Position numbers and translations under genes: made by a program. A stretch of DNA of 64,000 nt from Pseudarthrobacter sp. SSS035 (lineage in GTDB: Bacteria > Actinomycetota > Actinomycetes > Actinomycetales > Micrococcaceae): positions 992,001 through 1,056,000 of the forward strand of contig NZ_CP096882.1 in the NCBI RefSeq assembly GCF_023273875.1. Direction: 5' to 3'. Under the pieces are notes generated by a model, which saw only the letters and a list, made by a program, of their open reading frames with translations, did not search any database and was not told where the DNA came from. Below, piece after piece: positions 56,090-64,000 of the stretch. Numbering within the stretch: the first letter of the stretch is position 1; each line of letters begins with the position of its first letter.

Positions 56090-58167
56090 TGATGCAATCT
56101 CCTCACGCTCAGGATGTGGGCGGGTTCAACGTGCGCGTCCAGGCGTACGTAGTTGTATTCGCCCCATTCCCAGGATTCGCCGGAAATGAGGTCTTCCACC
56201 CGGAACCCGCCGTTGGGCGACAGATCCTCGGGGTCCAGTTCCAACGCAGCCAGATCCAGTGAAATGGTGCTCTCCCTGATGCCGTGCGGATCAACGTTGA
56301 CCACCACAATGATGGTGTCCTTGGTGCCGTCCGGCAGGGTCTTGTGCTTGGAGTACACCACCGTGGCGTCGTCGGTGCTGTGGTGGACCGTGAGATTCTG
56401 CAGGTCCAGCAGCGCCGGGTGGTTGTGCCTGATCGCGTTGAGCCTGGTCAGGTACGGTGCCAGGGTCCGGCCTGAGGCAGCGGCAGCGTCCCAGTCACGG
56501 GCTTTGTATTCGAATTTCTCGTTGTCGATGTACTCTTCCGCGCCGGGGCGGGCAACATGCTCATAAAGTTCGTAGCCGGCATAAACGCCCCACAGGGGGC
56601 TGGCGGTGGCGGCCAACGCCGCACGGATCTTGAACGCCGCCGGACCGCCGAACTGCAGGTATTCCGTGAGGATGTCCGGCGTGTTGACAAAGAAGTTGGG
56701 CCGGAAGTACGCCGGCGACTCGTGGCTGACCTCCGTGAAGTAGGTTTCGAGTTCCTTTTTGGTGTTCCGCCACGTGAAGTAGGTGTAGGACTGCTGGAAG
56801 CCCGCCCGGCCCAGGGCGTGCATCATGGCAGGGCGCGTGAACGCTTCCGCGAGGAACACGACGCCAGGGGTCTTTTTATTGACCTGGCCAATGAGCCATT
56901 CCCAGAACCACACCGGTTTGGTGTGCGGATTATCCACCCGGAAGATCTTCACGCCATGGCTGACCCACAGCAACACGACCCGCAGGATTTCCTTCGCAAG
57001 CCCTTCCGGGTCATTGTCGAAATTGAGCGGGAAAATGTCCTGGTATTTCTTGGGCGGGTTTTCCGCGTACGCGATGCTCCCGTCAACCCGGGTAGTGAAC
57101 CATTCCGGGTTGGACTGCACCCAGGGGTGGTCCGGCGCGGCCTGCAGCGCCAGGTCCAGGGCGACTTCCAGGCCCAGTTCGTTGGCGCGGGCAACAAAGG
57201 CGTCGAAGTCCTCGAATGTGCCCAGTTCCGGGTGGATGGCGTCGTGGCCGCCCTCCTTGGCGCCGATGGCCCAGGGCGAGCCGGGATCATGCGGGCCGGC
57301 AATCAGGGTGTTGTTGGGGCCCTTGCGGTGCTGGATACCGATGGGGTGGATCGGCGGCATATAGAGAACATCGAAGCCCATTTCCGCCACCGCGTCCAGC
57401 CGCTTCGCCGCGGTCCGGAAATTTCCGGATGTCCACGCCCCGGTGGTGGCGTCCCTGACGGCGCCTTCGGACCGGGGGAAGAATTCGTACCAGGCTCCGC
57501 GGCCTGCGAGGTCGCGCTCCACCAGCAGCGGGAACTGCTCGGAAACGGTGATCAGTTCGCGGATCGGCTGGCGGCCCACCACGGCCGCGACGTCCGCGCC
57601 GAAGCCGGCTGCCAGACGCTCCTCATCGGTGAGGGACCCGTTGCCCAGAATGGAAGACGCCATGCGCAGGGTACGCCGGTCCGACGCATTGCGGGAGGCG
57701 TCGGCGGCCGCGTCCGAGAGCAGCGCCGATCCTTCGGCGAGCATCAGCTCGACGTCGATGCCTGCCGCCACCTTCACCTCTGCGTTGTGGTGCCAGGTTC
57801 CGTAGCGGTCGTGCCAGGCCTCAATGAAAAAGGTCCAGTTTCCAATGGCCGACGGCGTGAGGATGCCCTCCCAGCGGTCGGTACCGAGGCCGCGTTCCCC
57901 CTTGGGCGGCGCCAGCCTGACGCGCTGGCGCTCCTTCCCGCGGGGATCCAGTAGGACCGCGCTGACACCCAGCTGGTCATGCCCCTCCCGGAAAGCGGTG
58001 GCGCCCACCACAATTCCCTCCCCCGGCAAGGCCTTGGCAGGATACTTTCCACACTCCACCACAGGCTGCACGGCGGTGATCGGAAAACGGCCAAATCTTA
58101 GCCCATCGGTGATTTTGCCTTTCGGCTTTTTCTTTGAGGCGGCAGGGGTTACTGAGTTAGTCGTCAC
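56086..58167 (-). CDS. glgE: Maltose-1-phosphate maltosyltransferase GlgE
   Basis: 693 residues. Extends alpha-1,4-glucan using maltose-1-phosphate. An N-terminal beta domain (FPITAVQPVVECGKYPAKALPGE) and the helical insert precede the GH13 core: GFDVLYMPPIHPIGIQHRKGPNNT, DLALQAAPDHPWV, KIFRVDNPHTKPVWFWEWL (nucleophile Asp), VVFLAEAFTRPAMMHALGRAGFQQSYTYFTWRN (Glu) and the NTPDILTEYLQFGG loop, all typical of GlgE. First gene of the operon, divergent from glgP with a 150-bp shared upstream region. Confidence 0.95.
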   Translation of the reverse strand: MTTNSVTPAASKKKPKGKITDGLRFGRFPITAVQPVVECGKYPAKALPGEGIVVGATAFREGHDQLGVSAVLLDPRGKERQRVRLAPPKGERGLGTDRWEGILTPSAIGNWTFFIEAWHDRYGTWHHNAEVKVAAGIDVELMLAEGSALLSDAAADASRNASDRRTLRMASSILGNGSLTDEERLAAGFGADVAAVVGRQPIRELITVSEQFPLLVERDLAGRGAWYEFFPRSEGAVRDATTGAWTSGNFRTAAKRLDAVAEMGFDVLYMPPIHPIGIQHRKGPNNTLIAGPHDPGSPWAIGAKEGGHDAIHPELGTFEDFDAFVARANELGLEVALDLALQAAPDHPWVQSNPEWFTTRVDGSIAYAENPPKKYQDIFPLNFDNDPEGLAKEILRVVLLWVSHGVKIFRVDNPHTKPVWFWEWLIGQVNKKTPGVVFLAEAFTRPAMMHALGRAGFQQSYTYFTWRNTKKELETYFTEVSHESPAYFRPNFFVNTPDILTEYLQFGGPAAFKIRAALAATASPLWGVYAGYELYEHVARPGAEEYIDNEKFEYKARDWDAAAASGRTLAPYLTRLNAIRHNHPALLDLQNLTVHHSTDDATVVYSKHKTLPDGTKDTIIVVVNVDPHGIRESTISLDLAALELDPEDLSPNGGFRVEDLISGESWEWGEYNYVRLDAHVEPAHILSVRRLHQ

Positions 58168-58319
58168 AGGCTCGACGTTAGCGAGAAATGGCCCAGATTG
58201 CTAAGCCTGCGCTGCTTTTTGTCGCGGCGATTCGACTTATCCGCCACGCCAACTGTCATTTACCTAAAAGAAAGCCAAAGCGGTTCCAGACGTTGATGTT
58301 GTCGGTTAGTGTGGCGCAG

Positions 58320-60938
58320 GTGAAGGCAATCCGCAGATTTACCGTCAGAACAGTCCTCCCGGAACCCATCAGGCCGTTGGCCCGGTTGGCCACCAACCTG
58401 CGCTGGTCCTGGCACCGGCCTACCCGTGAACTTTTCGCTGGCCTGAACCCTCGCATCTGGGAGGAATCCGACCAGGATCCCATCAGTTTCCTGGGCCGGG
58501 TCAGCCGCGAAGAGTTCCAGCGCCTCGCCGCCGACCAGTCGGTTGTGGACCAGGTCCGCGCCGCCGCCGACGACCTTGACCGGTACCTTGAGCAGCCCCG
58601 CTGGTACCAGGGCCTCGGCGAGGATGCCCCGGCCGCCATCGCGTACTTCTCCCCCGAATTCGGCATCACCGAAGTCCTGCCGCAGTACTCCGGCGGCCTG
58701 GGTATCCTGGCCGGCGACCACCTCAAGGCCGCCTCGGACCTGGGTGTGCCCCTGATCGGAGTTGGCCTGCTGTATCAGGCCGGCTACTTCAAGCAGTCAC
58801 TCTCCCGCGACGCCTGGCAGCAGGAAACGTACCCGGTGCTCGACCCCGACGGCCTCCCCCTCACCCTGCTTCGCGAACCGTCCGCCGACGGCAACGGCCG
58901 GCCTTTGCAGATCTCACTCCCGCTCCCCAACGGGCGCCGGCTGCTGGCCCACATCTGGCGTGCCGACGTCGGACGCGTTCCCCTCTTGCTGCTGGACTCC
59001 AACGTTCCCGGCAACGACGACGCCGCGCGCGGCATCACCGACCGCCTCTACGGCGGCGGCGGAGACCACCGGCTCCAGCAGGAGCTCCTGCTGGGCATGG
59101 GCGGAGTCAAGGCGCTGCGCGCGTACCAGCAGCTGACCGGAACCGCGGCGCCCGAGGTGTTCCACACCAACGAGGGCCATGCCGGCTTCCTGGGGGTTGA
59201 GCGCATCCAGGAACTGATGGCCGGCGACGCCGCCCTCAGCTTCGACGAAGCCCTCGCCGCCGGCCGGGCGTCCACGGTCTTCACCACCCACACTCCCGTT
59301 CCGGCCGGCATCGACCGTTTCGAGATTTCCCAGATCCACCACTTCTTCCAGGCCGGGCTGGCGCCCGCGGTACCCGTGGACCGGATCCTGGAACTGGGCC
59401 GGGAAAACTACGCCGACGGCAATCCGTCAGTCTTTAACATGGCGGTGATGGGCCTCCGGCTGGCACAGCGGGCCAACGGCGTCGCCAAGCTCCATGGCGA
59501 GGTATCCCGCGGGATGTTCTCGGCCCTGTGGCCGGGGTTCGACCACTCCGAGGTGCCCATCACGTCCGTTACCAACGGCGTCCACGTGCCCACCTGGGTC
59601 GACGGCCGCATCTCCCGGCTGGCGCGGGAACAGTTCGGCACCGAGGCCGAAGCCCTGGGCCGCTGGGACCTTGCCTACAACGTCAGCGATGCTGATGTGT
59701 GGGCGCTGCGCCGTGAAATGCGCACGGCCCTGGTGGAGGACGTACGCCGCCGGCTCCGGGCTGCGTGGAAGAAGCGCGGCGCCGCCGACGCCGAGCTGGG
59801 CTGGACCGACAGCGTCCTGGACCCCGACGTGCTGACCATCGGCTTCGCCCGGCGCGTCCCCACCTACAAGCGCCTGACGCTGATGCTTCGCGAGCCGGAC
59901 CGGCTCAAGGCGCTGCTGCTGCATCCGGAACACCCGATCCAACTGGTGATCGCCGGCAAGTCCCACCCGGCAGATGATGCCGGGAAGAAGATGATCCAGG
60001 ATCTGGTCCGCTTCACCGACGACCCCGAGGTCCGCCACCGCATCGCGTTCCTGCCGAACTACGACATCGCGATGGCCAGGACGCTGTTCCCGGGCTGCGA
60101 CGTGTGGCTCAACAACCCGCTCCGCCCCCTGGAGGCGTGCGGCACGTCGGGCATGAAGGCCGCCATCAACGGTTCGCTGAACCTTTCGGTGATGGACGGC
60201 TGGTGGGATGAAATGTACGACGGCGAGAACGGCTGGGCGATCCCCACCGCCAACAACGACGCGTCCCCCGAAGAGCGGGACGACATCGAGGCCGCGGCGC
60301 TGTACGAACTCCTGGAAACCCAGGTGGCGCCACGCTTCTACGGGAACACCGTGTCTGACAGCGCCGGTGCTGCCGGACCGTCCACCACGGGCACCGAGAA
60401 AGTCCCGACGCACTGGGTGTCAATGATCAAGCACACGCTGTCCCACCTGGGACCGGCCGTTTCCGCGGAGCGAATGCTGCACGACTACGTCAACGTGCTC
60501 TACCGGCCCGCCGCCGAGGCCGGACGCAGGGCCGTTGCCAACTCCTACGCCCAGGCCCGTGTGCTGGCGGCATGGACTGCCAAGGTACGTTCGGCGTGGC
60601 CTCTGCTGCACGTCGAACATGTGGACTCCGTGGGCGTTTCCGAGGACCCGCAGATCGGGGACACCCTGCAGGTGAACGCCTACATCGCGCTGCACACCCT
60701 CTCACCGGAGGACGTGTCCGTGGAGGTGGCTTATGGCCGTGCCGAGGAAAGCGACACCCTGGCGGACGTCACCCTGATGGAGTTGAACTCGAAGGAGGAC
60801 CTCGGCGAGGGGCGCCACTTGTTCAGCGGCTCGCTGGTCATAGACCGTTCCGGTCCCTTTGGCTACACCGTCCGCGTCCTGCCCCGGCACGAGGCACTGG
60901 CTTCCAAGGCCGAGCTGGGGCTGATCGTCAACGCCTGA
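58320..60938 (+). CDS. glgP: Alpha-glucan phosphorylase (GT35)
   Basis: 872 residues from GTG 58320, where the conserved N-terminus (KAIRRFTVRTVLPEPIRPLARLATNLRWSWHRPT) begins; an ATG at 58188 would add 44 residues that look non-homologous. Only a weak ribosome binding site is present. Features: AYFSPEFGITEVLPQYSGGLGILAGDHLKAASDLGVPLIGVGLLY, HTNEGHAGFLGVERI, IGFARRVPTYKRLTL and the PLP-lysine region EACGTSGMKAAINGSLNLSVMDGWWDE. It releases glucose-1-phosphate from glycogen or maltodextrin. It is of the short GlgP/MalP-like actinobacterial type. Confidence 0.93.
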   Translation: MKAIRRFTVRTVLPEPIRPLARLATNLRWSWHRPTRELFAGLNPRIWEESDQDPISFLGRVSREEFQRLAADQSVVDQVRAAADDLDRYLEQPRWYQGLGEDAPAAIAYFSPEFGITEVLPQYSGGLGILAGDHLKAASDLGVPLIGVGLLYQAGYFKQSLSRDAWQQETYPVLDPDGLPLTLLREPSADGNGRPLQISLPLPNGRRLLAHIWRADVGRVPLLLLDSNVPGNDDAARGITDRLYGGGGDHRLQQELLLGMGGVKALRAYQQLTGTAAPEVFHTNEGHAGFLGVERIQELMAGDAALSFDEALAAGRASTVFTTHTPVPAGIDRFEISQIHHFFQAGLAPAVPVDRILELGRENYADGNPSVFNMAVMGLRLAQRANGVAKLHGEVSRGMFSALWPGFDHSEVPITSVTNGVHVPTWVDGRISRLAREQFGTEAEALGRWDLAYNVSDADVWALRREMRTALVEDVRRRLRAAWKKRGAADAELGWTDSVLDPDVLTIGFARRVPTYKRLTLMLREPDRLKALLLHPEHPIQLVIAGKSHPADDAGKKMIQDLVRFTDDPEVRHRIAFLPNYDIAMARTLFPGCDVWLNNPLRPLEACGTSGMKAAINGSLNLSVMDGWWDEMYDGENGWAIPTANNDASPEERDDIEAAALYELLETQVAPRFYGNTVSDSAGAAGPSTTGTEKVPTHWVSMIKHTLSHLGPAVSAERMLHDYVNVLYRPAAEAGRRAVANSYAQARVLAAWTAKVRSAWPLLHVEHVDSVGVSEDPQIGDTLQVNAYIALHTLSPEDVSVEVAYGRAEESDTLADVTLMELNSKEDLGEGRHLFSGSLVIDRSGPFGYTVRVLPRHEALASKAELGLIVNA

Positions 60939-60950
60939 TCCGCCGAATTG

Positions 60951-60985
60951 TTGGCCCCCGCCGTCTTCCGGACAGCGGGGGCCAA
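60951..60985. terminator. Bidirectional terminator between glgP and barstar genes
   Basis: Perfect 11-bp stem TTGGCCCCCGC (60951-60961) / GCGGGGGCCAA (60975-60985), between convergent genes. Confidence 0.75.
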
Positions 60986-60994
60986 TCGGTTTAA

Positions 60995-61351
60995 CTAGAG
61001 CAGCACGGCCGTGACCGTTAGGTCGCGGCCGGCGTAGCTTTCGGCATCCTGGAGGACCTCGCAGATGATCCCGAAGGACCTGTCCCCCCGGAACGCTGCG
61101 GCCACCTGCCATAGGACCGTGACCGGGGCGCTGCCGTTCTCGCCGATGCTGTCCGCGAAATCGTGCAGCGAATCGTTCAGGGCGTCCATGTTCACGCCGT
61201 AGTGCTCAGGGAAGGCGAGCACTTCGCCGAAGGTTTCCAGGACAGCCTTCTTGCTGTCGGCGGCGGGGACCACCAGGCTGCGGCGGCCGGCGTCGGCGAC
61301 CTGTTCCTTGAGTTCTTCGATGGTCCAGGTGTCGGCGGAGTAAATTTTCAT
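60995..61351 (-). CDS. Barstar-like ribonuclease inhibitor
   Basis: 118 residues, no signal peptide, cytoplasmic. Barstar fold signatures: KKAVLETFGEVLAFPEHYGVNMDALNDSLHDFAD, with the WDAL-type loop as NMDALNDSL, and an acidic inhibitory helix. It lies 8 bp after the secreted guanyl-RNase gene and should protect the cell from that enzyme before export. A coupled pair of this kind is a self-immunity arrangement. Confidence 0.88.
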   Translation of the reverse strand: MKIYSADTWTIEELKEQVADAGRRSLVVPAADSKKAVLETFGEVLAFPEHYGVNMDALNDSLHDFADSIGENGSAPVTVLWQVAAAFRGDRSFGIICEVLQDAESYAGRDLTVTAVLL

Positions 61352-61359
61352 GAGGGTGT

Positions 61360-61845
61360 TCAGCTGCCTTCTGCGATGAATTTGAACGAGTCGTGGTGGT
61401 CCTGCGTGTAGTACTTCTCGCCCTCGGAGCCGGTGACGATGCGGCGGGCTCCCCGGTCGGATTCACCCGGGGTGGGCACGGTGTACTCGCGGTAATAGCC
61501 TGAGCCCTGCCGCGGGAGAATGCGCTCGAAGTTGCCGAACGACTTGTTGTCCTGGCTGTAGCGGTAGGGGCCGCCGGCACGGATGGCGGCAAGGGTAGTC
61601 CGGGCTTCGGCCGGCAGCTGGGATTCCTTGATCGCGGGCAACCCGGACGGGTTGGCGGGAACTACCGCCGGGGCCGGAACCTCCGCAGGACCCGGGACGG
61701 GAGCACCCGGGACCGGGGCCGCGCTGGAACTGGCTGCCGGCGTCGTACTTCCCGTTAGAGTCTCCAGGAGCCCGGGGCCGCCGAAAGCGAACACCGCTAT
61801 GGCCAGCAGCCCGGTCAGCAGCAAGGCAATGGAGCGGTTGCGCAA
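61360..61845 (-). CDS. Secreted guanyl-specific ribonuclease (microbial RNase N1/Sa type)
   Basis: 161 residues from TTG 61845, preceded by GGAGGGG. Signal/anchor segment SIALLLTGLLAIAVFAFGGPGLL, then a Pro/Ala/Val-rich linker (about 35-65) and the RNase domain: LPAEARTTLAAIRAGGPYRYSQDNKSFGNFERILPRQGSGYYREYTVPTPGESDRGARRIVTGSEGEKYYTQDHHDSF. The general base Glu in REYTV, Arg in GARRIV and His in DHHDSF are in place. It cleaves RNA after G outside the cell. It pairs with the barstar-like gene immediately downstream. Confidence 0.9.
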   Translation of the reverse strand: MRNRSIALLLTGLLAIAVFAFGGPGLLETLTGSTTPAASSSAAPVPGAPVPGPAEVPAPAVVPANPSGLPAIKESQLPAEARTTLAAIRAGGPYRYSQDNKSFGNFERILPRQGSGYYREYTVPTPGESDRGARRIVTGSEGEKYYTQDHHDSFKFIAEGS

Positions 61846-61863
61846 TTTTGGTCCCCTCCGCAG

Positions 61864-63984
61864 TTACGTGCGGTAGATGCTAATCGAGTTCGCCTCGATG
61901 CTGTCCGTCTCGCCGGACGCCACGCGGCTGCCCTGTCGAAGCTCGTGAAGCGGCGACGTTGTCAGCCGGAGTTCGAACATCCTGTGGGGCGTTCCGTCGT
62001 CGTTCTTGAGTTCCGGAAGGGTGATATTCACGTCGGAGTCGCTGCCGTTGACCACCACGAGGCCCGCCAGCGTGCCGTCATCCGAGCCAAGGAGGAGCTG
62101 CATGACCCGGTGCCGGGGATCATTCCACTGATCCATGGACATGGGCTGTCCGGAGTGATCAAACCAGTAGATATAGGACTGCTCATCCCGAGCCGGAAAA
62201 TCATGGGGTTGGCTTGCCAGGAACTCCTTGCGCAGCCGGACGTAGCGCTTGGTGCTGCGGAGCATCTCTGCGGATTCCGGCGTACGCGTCCAGTCGAGCC
62301 ATGCCAGTGGGTTGTCCTGGCAGTAGGCGTTGTTGTTTCCCTGCTGCGTGCGTGCCAGCTCGTCGCCGGCGGTGATCATGGGCACACCGAGCGAAATCAT
62401 CAGGGACGCCATGAGGTTCCGCCGGGACTGCGACCGCTGCGCCAGGATGCTCTCGTCCTCGCTCCGGCCTTCGAAACCGTGGTTGTAGCTGCGGTTGTCC
62501 CCGTGCCCGTCCCGGTTCTGCTCGCCGTTGGCCTCGTTGTGTTTACGGTCGTAGGACACGAGGTCGTTGAGCGTGAAGCCGTCGTGTGCCGTGATGAGGT
62601 TGACCGACGCCAGCCTGGAACGGCCCGACGCTTCAAAGAGCCCGGCAGACCCGGACAGGGCATCAGCCAGCCGCGCCACGGACCCGCCCTGCCCGCCGGC
62701 TTCGATGGCCGCCCGGTCGGCAAGCCAGAAGGAGCGGACGCCGTCCCGGAAGTGGTCGTTCCAGTCAACCCAGCCGCCCGGGAACCGTCCCGTCTGCCAG
62801 CCGCCGTAGCCGACGTCCCAGGGCTCGGCGATCAGTTTTACGTCGGACAGCACGGGATCGGCGGCGACAGCCACCAGGAACGGGTGGCGGGGATCAAACT
62901 CGTTGTCCGCGTTCCGGCAGAGCGTCACGGCCAGGTCGAAACGGAAGCCGTCGATGTGGAATTCGTCCACCCAATACCGGAGGGAATCCAGCACCAACTG
63001 GACCACCCTGGGCTGGCCGAAATTCAGGCTGTTGCCGCAGCCCGTAGTGTCGATGTACTTCCCGTGGCCATCCGTTCGGTAGTACGTGTCCTCACCGAGT
63101 CCGCGGAAGCTGATGGCCTGGCCGTCCGGGCCGCCCTCGGCAGTGTGGTTGTAGACGACGTCGAGAATCACTTCCAGCCCTGCCGCGTGGAGCAGCTTGA
63201 CCATTCCCTTGAACTCGTCCTGGACGGCGTGCGGTCCGGCATCCCGAGCCGCCTGCGTCGCATAGGCCGCGTGCGGTGCGAAAAACGCGGCCGTATTGTA
63301 GCCCCAGTAGTTGGTCAGGCCGAGGTTCTGCAGGTGCAGCTCATCGAGGTGGAAGTGCACCGGGAGCAGGTGGACAGCGGTAATGCCCAGGCTCTTGAAA
63401 TGCTCGATGATGGCCGGATGGGCCATTCCGGCGTAGGTGCCGCGCAGCTCCTCGGGGACATCGGGATGCAGCATGCTCTGGCCGCGGACATGGGCCTCGT
63501 AGATGATGGTGTTCCGCCACTGCGTCCGGGGCCGTTCGTCGGTGCCCCAGTCAAAATCGCCGGCCATCCGGACGCTCGTCAGGAAACCCTCCCGCTGGTC
63601 CACCGCCCGGCCGTAAGGATCGAGCAAAAGAGGCTGCCCGCCGTCGTCGTCCAGGTCCACGATGGGGACCGCCAGCGGCAACGGGTCCGCCTTGGACGTG
63701 GCGCGGAAACCGTACAGCGATCCGTACGGGAAATCCTCAACAATTCCGTGGTGCACGCCGTGCGTGACATTGGGCAGGGTCTGCAGATGCCACTCGCTGC
63801 CCGGGGCCTTGTAGGCGATCTCAAGGTTCTCCACGGCCGGGGCGTACACGGCCACGTTGGCGCTGGACTGCACGCCGTAATCCGCTCCCGATCCCGGGCG
63901 CAGGACGCTGACACCGAGCGGATACGCCGAAGAGGCATCCCTGGTGGAAGCGGTATCGAAAAGCGGCATGACCATCACGTCCAT
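61864..63984 (-). CDS. glgX: Glycogen debranching enzyme GlgX type (GH13_11)
   Basis: 706 residues from ATG 63984; ATG 63975 or 63969 (MPLFDTAS) are equally possible, and since only 16 bases remain to the window edge an upstream start cannot be excluded. An N-terminal CBM48-type domain (YPLGVSVLRPGSGADYGVQSSANVAVYAP) precedes the GH13 core: DVVYNHTAEGG, DGFRFDLAVTLCRN (nucleophile Asp), VKLIAEPWDVGYGGWQTGRFP (Glu) and SVNLITAHDGFTLNDLVSYDRKHNEANGE, the isoamylase/GlgX hallmark. It hydrolyses alpha-1,6 branches left after GlgP action. It follows no close partner on its strand except the RNase gene 18 bp downstream. Confidence 0.93.
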   Translation of the reverse strand: MDVMVMPLFDTASTRDASSAYPLGVSVLRPGSGADYGVQSSANVAVYAPAVENLEIAYKAPGSEWHLQTLPNVTHGVHHGIVEDFPYGSLYGFRATSKADPLPLAVPIVDLDDDGGQPLLLDPYGRAVDQREGFLTSVRMAGDFDWGTDERPRTQWRNTIIYEAHVRGQSMLHPDVPEELRGTYAGMAHPAIIEHFKSLGITAVHLLPVHFHLDELHLQNLGLTNYWGYNTAAFFAPHAAYATQAARDAGPHAVQDEFKGMVKLLHAAGLEVILDVVYNHTAEGGPDGQAISFRGLGEDTYYRTDGHGKYIDTTGCGNSLNFGQPRVVQLVLDSLRYWVDEFHIDGFRFDLAVTLCRNADNEFDPRHPFLVAVAADPVLSDVKLIAEPWDVGYGGWQTGRFPGGWVDWNDHFRDGVRSFWLADRAAIEAGGQGGSVARLADALSGSAGLFEASGRSRLASVNLITAHDGFTLNDLVSYDRKHNEANGEQNRDGHGDNRSYNHGFEGRSEDESILAQRSQSRRNLMASLMISLGVPMITAGDELARTQQGNNNAYCQDNPLAWLDWTRTPESAEMLRSTKRYVRLRKEFLASQPHDFPARDEQSYIYWFDHSGQPMSMDQWNDPRHRVMQLLLGSDDGTLAGLVVVNGSDSDVNITLPELKNDDGTPHRMFELRLTTSPLHELRQGSRVASGETDSIEANSISIYRT

Positions 63985-64000
63985 GGTAGCGGCCAGCGGC

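Noticed and set aside
54602..56092. 496-residue antisense ORF across treS
   Set aside because: Shadow of the trehalose synthase gene; no independent support.

Overview
The window is high-GC DNA from an actinobacterium, most likely a member of the Micrococcaceae close to Arthrobacter/Pseudarthrobacter. Supporting signs are the codon usage, a 16S-23S-5S operon with no tRNA in the spacer, a GlgE/TreS/maltokinase-GlgB alpha-glucan cluster, a DUF4032 gene and a MsiK-type ABC ATPase.

Layout. (1) 1-16.8 kb is a carbohydrate locus. It holds two CUT1-type ABC importers without their own ATPase, a GH35 beta-galactosidase (cut by the window edge), a LacI-family regulator, and a 1430-residue secreted enzyme that fuses a GH30 domain (endo-beta-1,6-galactanase type) to a GH43 domain (exo-beta-1,3-galactanase type). 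Three promoters carry pairs of the same LacI-type palindrome (around ATGTTTACGTGAACAT), so the parts look like one regulon for type II arabinogalactan or a related beta-galactan. A WxL-like secreted-protein gene lies inside this region and is split by a 1.84-kb mobile element. That element encodes an unfamiliar 537-residue protein behind a leader predicted to fold into a multi-hairpin RNA. (2) 16.8-20.2 kb holds a decayed IS481/ISNCY-type transposase and a Tat-exported beta-propeller protein. (3) 20.9-30.4 kb is a genomic island at tRNA-Thr(UGU), bounded by a 64-bp direct repeat. It contains a Fic protein flanked by two related palindromes, an IS3-family element with a canonical slippery heptamer, and a cyclic-amide (hydantoin/dihydropyrimidine/allantoin type) cassette: amidohydrolase, IclR regulator, M20 amidase and MHS-type symporter. 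No integrase remains. (4) 30.6-41.3 kb is core-like: DsbA-type thioredoxin, OtsA-OtsB, the orphan sugar ABC ATPase, DUF4032, a GlcD-like FAD oxidase, and a GH13 glucosidase with its LacI regulator. (5) 41.4-44.4 kb is an SRPBCC/AHSA1 gene split by a 2445-bp insertion sequence with 17-bp inverted repeats and a 5-bp target duplication. (6) 44.5-50.5 kb is the rRNA operon on the minus strand. (7) 50.6-64 kb is alpha-glucan metabolism (GlgE, TreS, maltokinase-GlgB fusion, GlgP, GlgX), with a secreted guanyl-RNase/barstar pair between GlgP and GlgX.

How the parts work together. The secreted GH30-GH43 enzyme would cut side chains and backbone of arabinogalactan outside the cell. The two binding-protein importers would take up oligosaccharides, powered by the separately encoded ATPase at 34.2 kb. 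GH35 would release galactose inside. The LacI regulator at 4-5 kb would switch the set and itself. The trehalose and glycogen genes form the GlgE pathway: trehalose to maltose (TreS), to maltose-1-phosphate (maltokinase domain), to alpha-1,4-glucan (GlgE), then branching (GlgB) and mobilisation (GlgP, GlgX).
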